NCBI GenBank assembly: GCA_009663005.1
Contig: VIGQ01000131.1
Span: 7,501-32,500 of the forward strand
Length of the DNA stretch: 25,000 bases
Source: Actinidia chinensis
Taxonomy: Eukaryota > Streptophyta > Magnoliopsida > Ericales > Actinidiaceae
Reading direction: 5' to 3'
The notes beneath the pieces were generated by a model that saw only the letters and a program-made list of their open reading frames with translations, was not told the DNA's origin and searched no databases. Made by a program: the position numbers and the translations under genes. Positions 22,075-25,000 of this stretch are shown here, in pieces (positions within the stretch are counted from its first letter, which is position 1; every line of letters starts with the position of its first letter).

Positions 22075-22536
22075 GTAAGTTACTTGGACGTTAAATTATT
22101 CCGGTACGAGGACCGAATGAGAACTGATACGGCTAAATTTATTTTGTATGATAAGCTATAAACTTCTAGATTACGATTTTAGCATATATTTTTTTGAGCT
22201 TAGCATCTAATAAAAACATTATTTTTCAATAATTCATGTAAAAATAATTTACTTGTGACATTTTTCTTTTACTTCTGTATTACAATCTCTATTTGCTCGC
22301 AGAGTTTTTAACTTACTCACATTTCTTTTTGTACATTTTTTGAGCTTAAGAGGAGTAAAACCAAGACTCTGCTCAAACTGCGCAACTTCCACCTTAAACA
22401 AATGCTCAGACCAGGGTTTTATTCAATTATACATCTAGCCATTCTCCCTACTCAATGGACCAAAAAAGTTCATCTCTTCAATCACAAGAAAAGTACATAA
22501 ACGGTCCGGCAACGACAGCAGAAGTAAACACATCTC
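22075..22536. other. Intergenic DNA
   Basis: AT-rich, no recognisable gene. The last part would be the 3'-flanking DNA of the minus-strand coding-like block that ends at 22537. Confidence 0.4.
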
Positions 22537-23081
22537 TCAGTTGAATTCCACCGAAGAATTAGGCGAAAGGCCAGGTCTTCTTGCGCATTTAACCACCTCC
22601 TCTATCTTCTCCAAAACCTCGGCATGCTCGCCCGGTTCTCCGGGAATGTCACCACTTGAGTGAAACATTGACAACGAAAAACTCATAAATTCCAGCCTAG
22701 TACCTCCCTGTCGAAGACCTCTCCGGTCGCACTCTTCCCTCCCATGGACTTAACCCCTTGGGAAGGTCTAAACCACTCTTCTCTACGCTCTTTTCCGTTA
22801 GTACTCGAGGAGCACCATCACACAGCTGAATACTCGGCCTGCTCGAATAAAACCTTCTCGGGGCGGTGTAGCGGTTCTGAATGTGAAAAGGCAAGCGCTC
22901 TTGGGGTTCTAGAAATTTGAAATCCCGTATTCGTCTTATGAGGGGTTCCTCATGTCGTTGAGTGGAGAATATTTAGGGCTTTGATGTTTCCATGAGGGAT
23001 GGTCTCCGATGCATCGGCTCTCTGATGGTGTAGTTCAAACCCCTTGCAATCCCCACGGAGATGTAGAGCCGATGTTTCCAT
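22537..23081 (-). pseudogene. Unrecognised coding-like block, frame-disrupted
   Basis: Minus-strand stretch with coding-like composition in an AT-rich setting. The best part is the last 53 codons, read without interruption: LEFMSFSLSMFHSSGD, then HAEVLEKIEEVV, then KCARRPGLSPN, ending at TGA 22539-22537. Immediately before it, in a neighbouring frame, come EEWFRPSQGVKSMGG and KSATGEVFDRE, and before those EKVLFEQAEYSAV. A possible start is ATG at 23081-23079 (METSALHLRGD), but a TTGCAG acceptor-like site lies some 20 bases upstream, so this may be a last exon rather than a whole gene. I do not recognise the family. No signal peptide, membrane segment or catalytic motif is visible. As in the two recognised genes, frames change by small indels. 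Confidence 0.4.
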
Positions 23082-23269
23082 TGAAGTCCTCTTGCCTTCA
23101 GATAGTCTGCAACCTCAAAACATTGTTTGTTCTAAGAAAACTTACATTGGCAATAATCTTTCCCAAATTGGTAGTAGTCTAGTTTTTTTAGATAATAATC
23201 TTCCTAATTACATCAATTTGGGCTCAAAGTCCAACAATTTGATTGCAAATTGAATTTGTTCTTCGTATC

Positions 23270-23500
23270 AAGGGCGGAGTTAGATGATTTTCAGTGGAAT
23301 TTAAAAGATCAAAATTTATATTCAGTGAGGTCAAAATTATAGAATTTATAAATTTAGGACAAATTAGTAATTTTTGTGCGGGTTTTTGGTTGTTAAAATT
23401 GTATTTATGATAAATTTATTAAGGAAAAATAGGTAATTTTGTTTTCTTAAGTGGGATCATCAATAACCCACTTGCCCTTAAGCCACTATTCCGTATAGTC
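23270..23500. repeat. Degenerate dispersed repeat (putative)
   Basis: Begins AAGGGCGGAGTTAGATGATT and shows TTCAGTGAGGTCAAAATTATA, a style of sequence I associate with dispersed plant repeats that start GGGGCGGAG. It runs to about TTGCCCTTAAGCCACTATTC. The family and ends could not be fixed. Confidence 0.25.
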
Positions 23501-23930
23501 GGTAAAATCCATCAAAACGGCCAAGATAAAGGATGAAAAGAAATCTTTTCCAAAAATGACGTCAATTTGTGATAAAAAGTTGACAATTCGATCCAAACTA
23601 ATTTATCTTTCATGTGTGAGCTGTGTGTAATGCCGAGAGAGAAGAAACTATGTACTTAGAAAAAGTTCTCAAAAGTGCTTTTAGAATTTGGAATATAGAT
23701 AAGATTAAACTGGGAGTTTATTTTGGGTCTCGATGGTAACAAATTGATCCACACATTTCCAAATTCAGAGCAACTTTTATGGGTTATTTTTTCCGGGAGA
23801 GTTAAATAGATGATTGCTTAAATATAGAATCTCAAACTACTCTCTGGAGGGTGGGTTATTAGTAGGCTCCCCTTGCTTTGATATCGTAAATGAGAAGCTT
23901 TTCTTAGTATTGCTAGAATTGTAACCAACA
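23500..23930. other. Intergenic or intronic DNA between two coding-like blocks
   Basis: AT-rich, no coding signal of its own. If the minus-strand blocks at 23950-24146 and 22537-23081 are exons of one gene, this would lie in its intron; nothing in the sequence proves that. Confidence 0.3.
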
Positions 23931-23949
23931 AGAGGAGTAGTATGTTGGA

Positions 23950-24146
23950 TGCTTTTCAAAGTTCCTCCATCTCTGTCATCGTCGCGTTGAACTCCTCGTA
24001 AGAAGCCTGCATTTTCTTGACCCTCTTGCCCGCGAAAAAGGCATGTTCTTGGGGAAAGCTTCACCTTGTAGAGGCTGCTTGTTTTTTTGTGCAAAGCCCC
24101 TGGCTTTGCAAATTTTCCGCGCCCGCAGCATCAAGTGGTCTTCCAT
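23950..24146 (-). pseudogene. Possible first exon of an unrecognised minus-strand gene
   Basis: GC-richer stretch that opens at an ATG (24146-24144) after a leader-like CTTTCTTTGTTGAGAGGAG. It reads MEDHLMLRARKICKARGFAQ, then KNKQPLQGEAFPKNMPFSR. After a frame change it reads KKMQASYEEFNATMTEMEEL up to a stop near 23960. Basic residues dominate the first half. I recognise no domain. The sudden change from AT-rich surroundings, the ordered ATG context and the coding-like second frame are the only support. It could equally be the opposite-strand frame at 24043-24504 that matters, though that one has a less protein-like composition. Confidence 0.25.
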
Positions 24147-24149
24147 CCT

Positions 24150-25000
24150 AAACCTCTCTCCTCTCAACAAAGAAAGAAAAACAAGCTCCGATCGCCTCTT
24201 CGTTGACCTTCGCCTCCGAACTATGACTTGGGCCGGTGGAGGCGGAAGTTTCGTGGGGGGATGGGCGAGGATTCTCAAAAGCTCCTTCTATTTAGCCAAC
24301 ATACTCGCACCTCATGTTCAAAAAAAATATGACCACAAAAAACAACATGCAATCCCAAAAGAAACTGATGGCATCCAATTGTCCATTTACCAAACATCTT
24401 GTTGTTCTTTCCCCCTCACTTGTTTCGCGATTCCCCGCGAACGTTTGGAACAGATGCATCCAAAAGAATTACTTCATTCAACTTTTAAATTCCACTTTGA
24501 ATGATTTTTAGAAATGTCCAATCTCTTAAGGTTCTGAACTTAGCTAAACCAATAGGCACACTTCCATCAAAAGATTGCTACTCAAATTTAGATATTAGGC
24601 TTGTGCAATTCAATATAGAGTCAGGGAGTAAGGGGAATTGTTCCATGGATTTGGTTCAGGGGCTTTGGCTAAGAACTTCCAAATTTGGGAAGCTAACAAG
24701 GGGACTTGGCATCAATACCCCACAAAGATTTCAAACTGTCAAGCCTATTGCGCTTATGGTTGTTTGATTTAAACTGCATTTCACACCCTTCAAATTATGC
24801 GAGCAGGGGTGTGGGACCCCCACCCCCTTATCCCAAAACAATCCTCAGAAACCTTTCTGGATCAACAGCTTGAATAAAGTTGAGAAAAATTCTTAGTTCA
24901 GACTCTGGTAACTCACCTCCATGGGAGACAGTGACGAGGAGAGAGAAAGTTGCAACGCATAAGTCAGCACGCCCAGGACAATCTCTCTCTGGCTCGTTTG
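24150..25000. other. Undetermined right-hand end
   Basis: Holds overlapping short frames on the plus strand, the longest uninterrupted ones at 24043-24504 and 24501-24767. The second (about 88 codons, including KVLNLAKPIGTLPS) has a plausible amino-acid mix but no family I recognise, and could be a partial gene or repeat fragment running out of the window. The last 200 bases contain a C-rich run (GTGTGGGACCCCCACCCCC). Confidence 0.25.

Noticed and set aside
1..25000. CRISPR array, bacterial operon, rRNA, LTR retrotransposon with coding domains, or organelle DNA insert
   Set aside because: No regularly spaced repeats, no reverse transcriptase, integrase or gag motifs in any frame that I could see, and no organelle gene sequence.

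Overview
This is a window of nuclear DNA from a flowering plant. It is AT-rich, gene-poor, full of small non-autonomous repeats, and its two recognisable genes are plant families with plant-type leader introns. I see no bacterial operons, CRISPR array, rRNA, tRNA or organelle insert, and I cannot name the species.

Layout. 1-4.6 kb is non-coding, with an extreme poly-G run and an AACCGAAC-rich patch. 4.6-5.4 kb is a Mutator-like terminal-inverted-repeat element without coding capacity. 5.8-8.4 kb (+) holds a recognisable locus for a C2/CaLB-domain protein, with a probable 5'-leader intron and an intron-free coding part (6874-8155). 8.4-12.3 kb is AT-rich intergenic DNA with foldback repeats. 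12.3-16.7 kb (-) holds a two-RRM heterogeneous nuclear ribonucleoprotein (RNP1-type) locus. Its TATA box, leader, leader intron, coding intron and glycine-rich tail can all be traced, and a SINE-like and a Tourist-like element lie in its downstream part. 16.7-22.1 kb is intergenic: a (GGT)n-like tract, a second SINE candidate, two copies of one foldback element family (19264-19678 and 21609-22074), a (CT)23 microsatellite and a smaller foldback. 22.5-24.2 kb (-) holds coding-like blocks I do not recognise, again split between frames. The last 0.8 kb is undetermined.

The most striking property is how the two recognised genes are broken. Neither has one open frame, yet both read along nearly their whole length if the frame is allowed to change every few dozen bases. 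Compared with what the families require, most differences in the stretches I aligned are one-base insertions or deletions, with few substitutions, and introns and splice sites are kept. Ordinary pseudogene decay normally gives more substitutions than indels. Uncorrected long-read consensus error is therefore a serious alternative, and the genes may be intact in the plant. I label them pseudogenes because that is what the given sequence shows.

The two genes face each other tail to tail and have no evident joint function: one is a predicted lipid/calcium-binding C2 protein, the other a nuclear RNA-binding protein. I found no convincing new biological system. The best leads are the twin foldback element family, the unidentified coding blocks at 22.5-24.2 kb, and the indel question.
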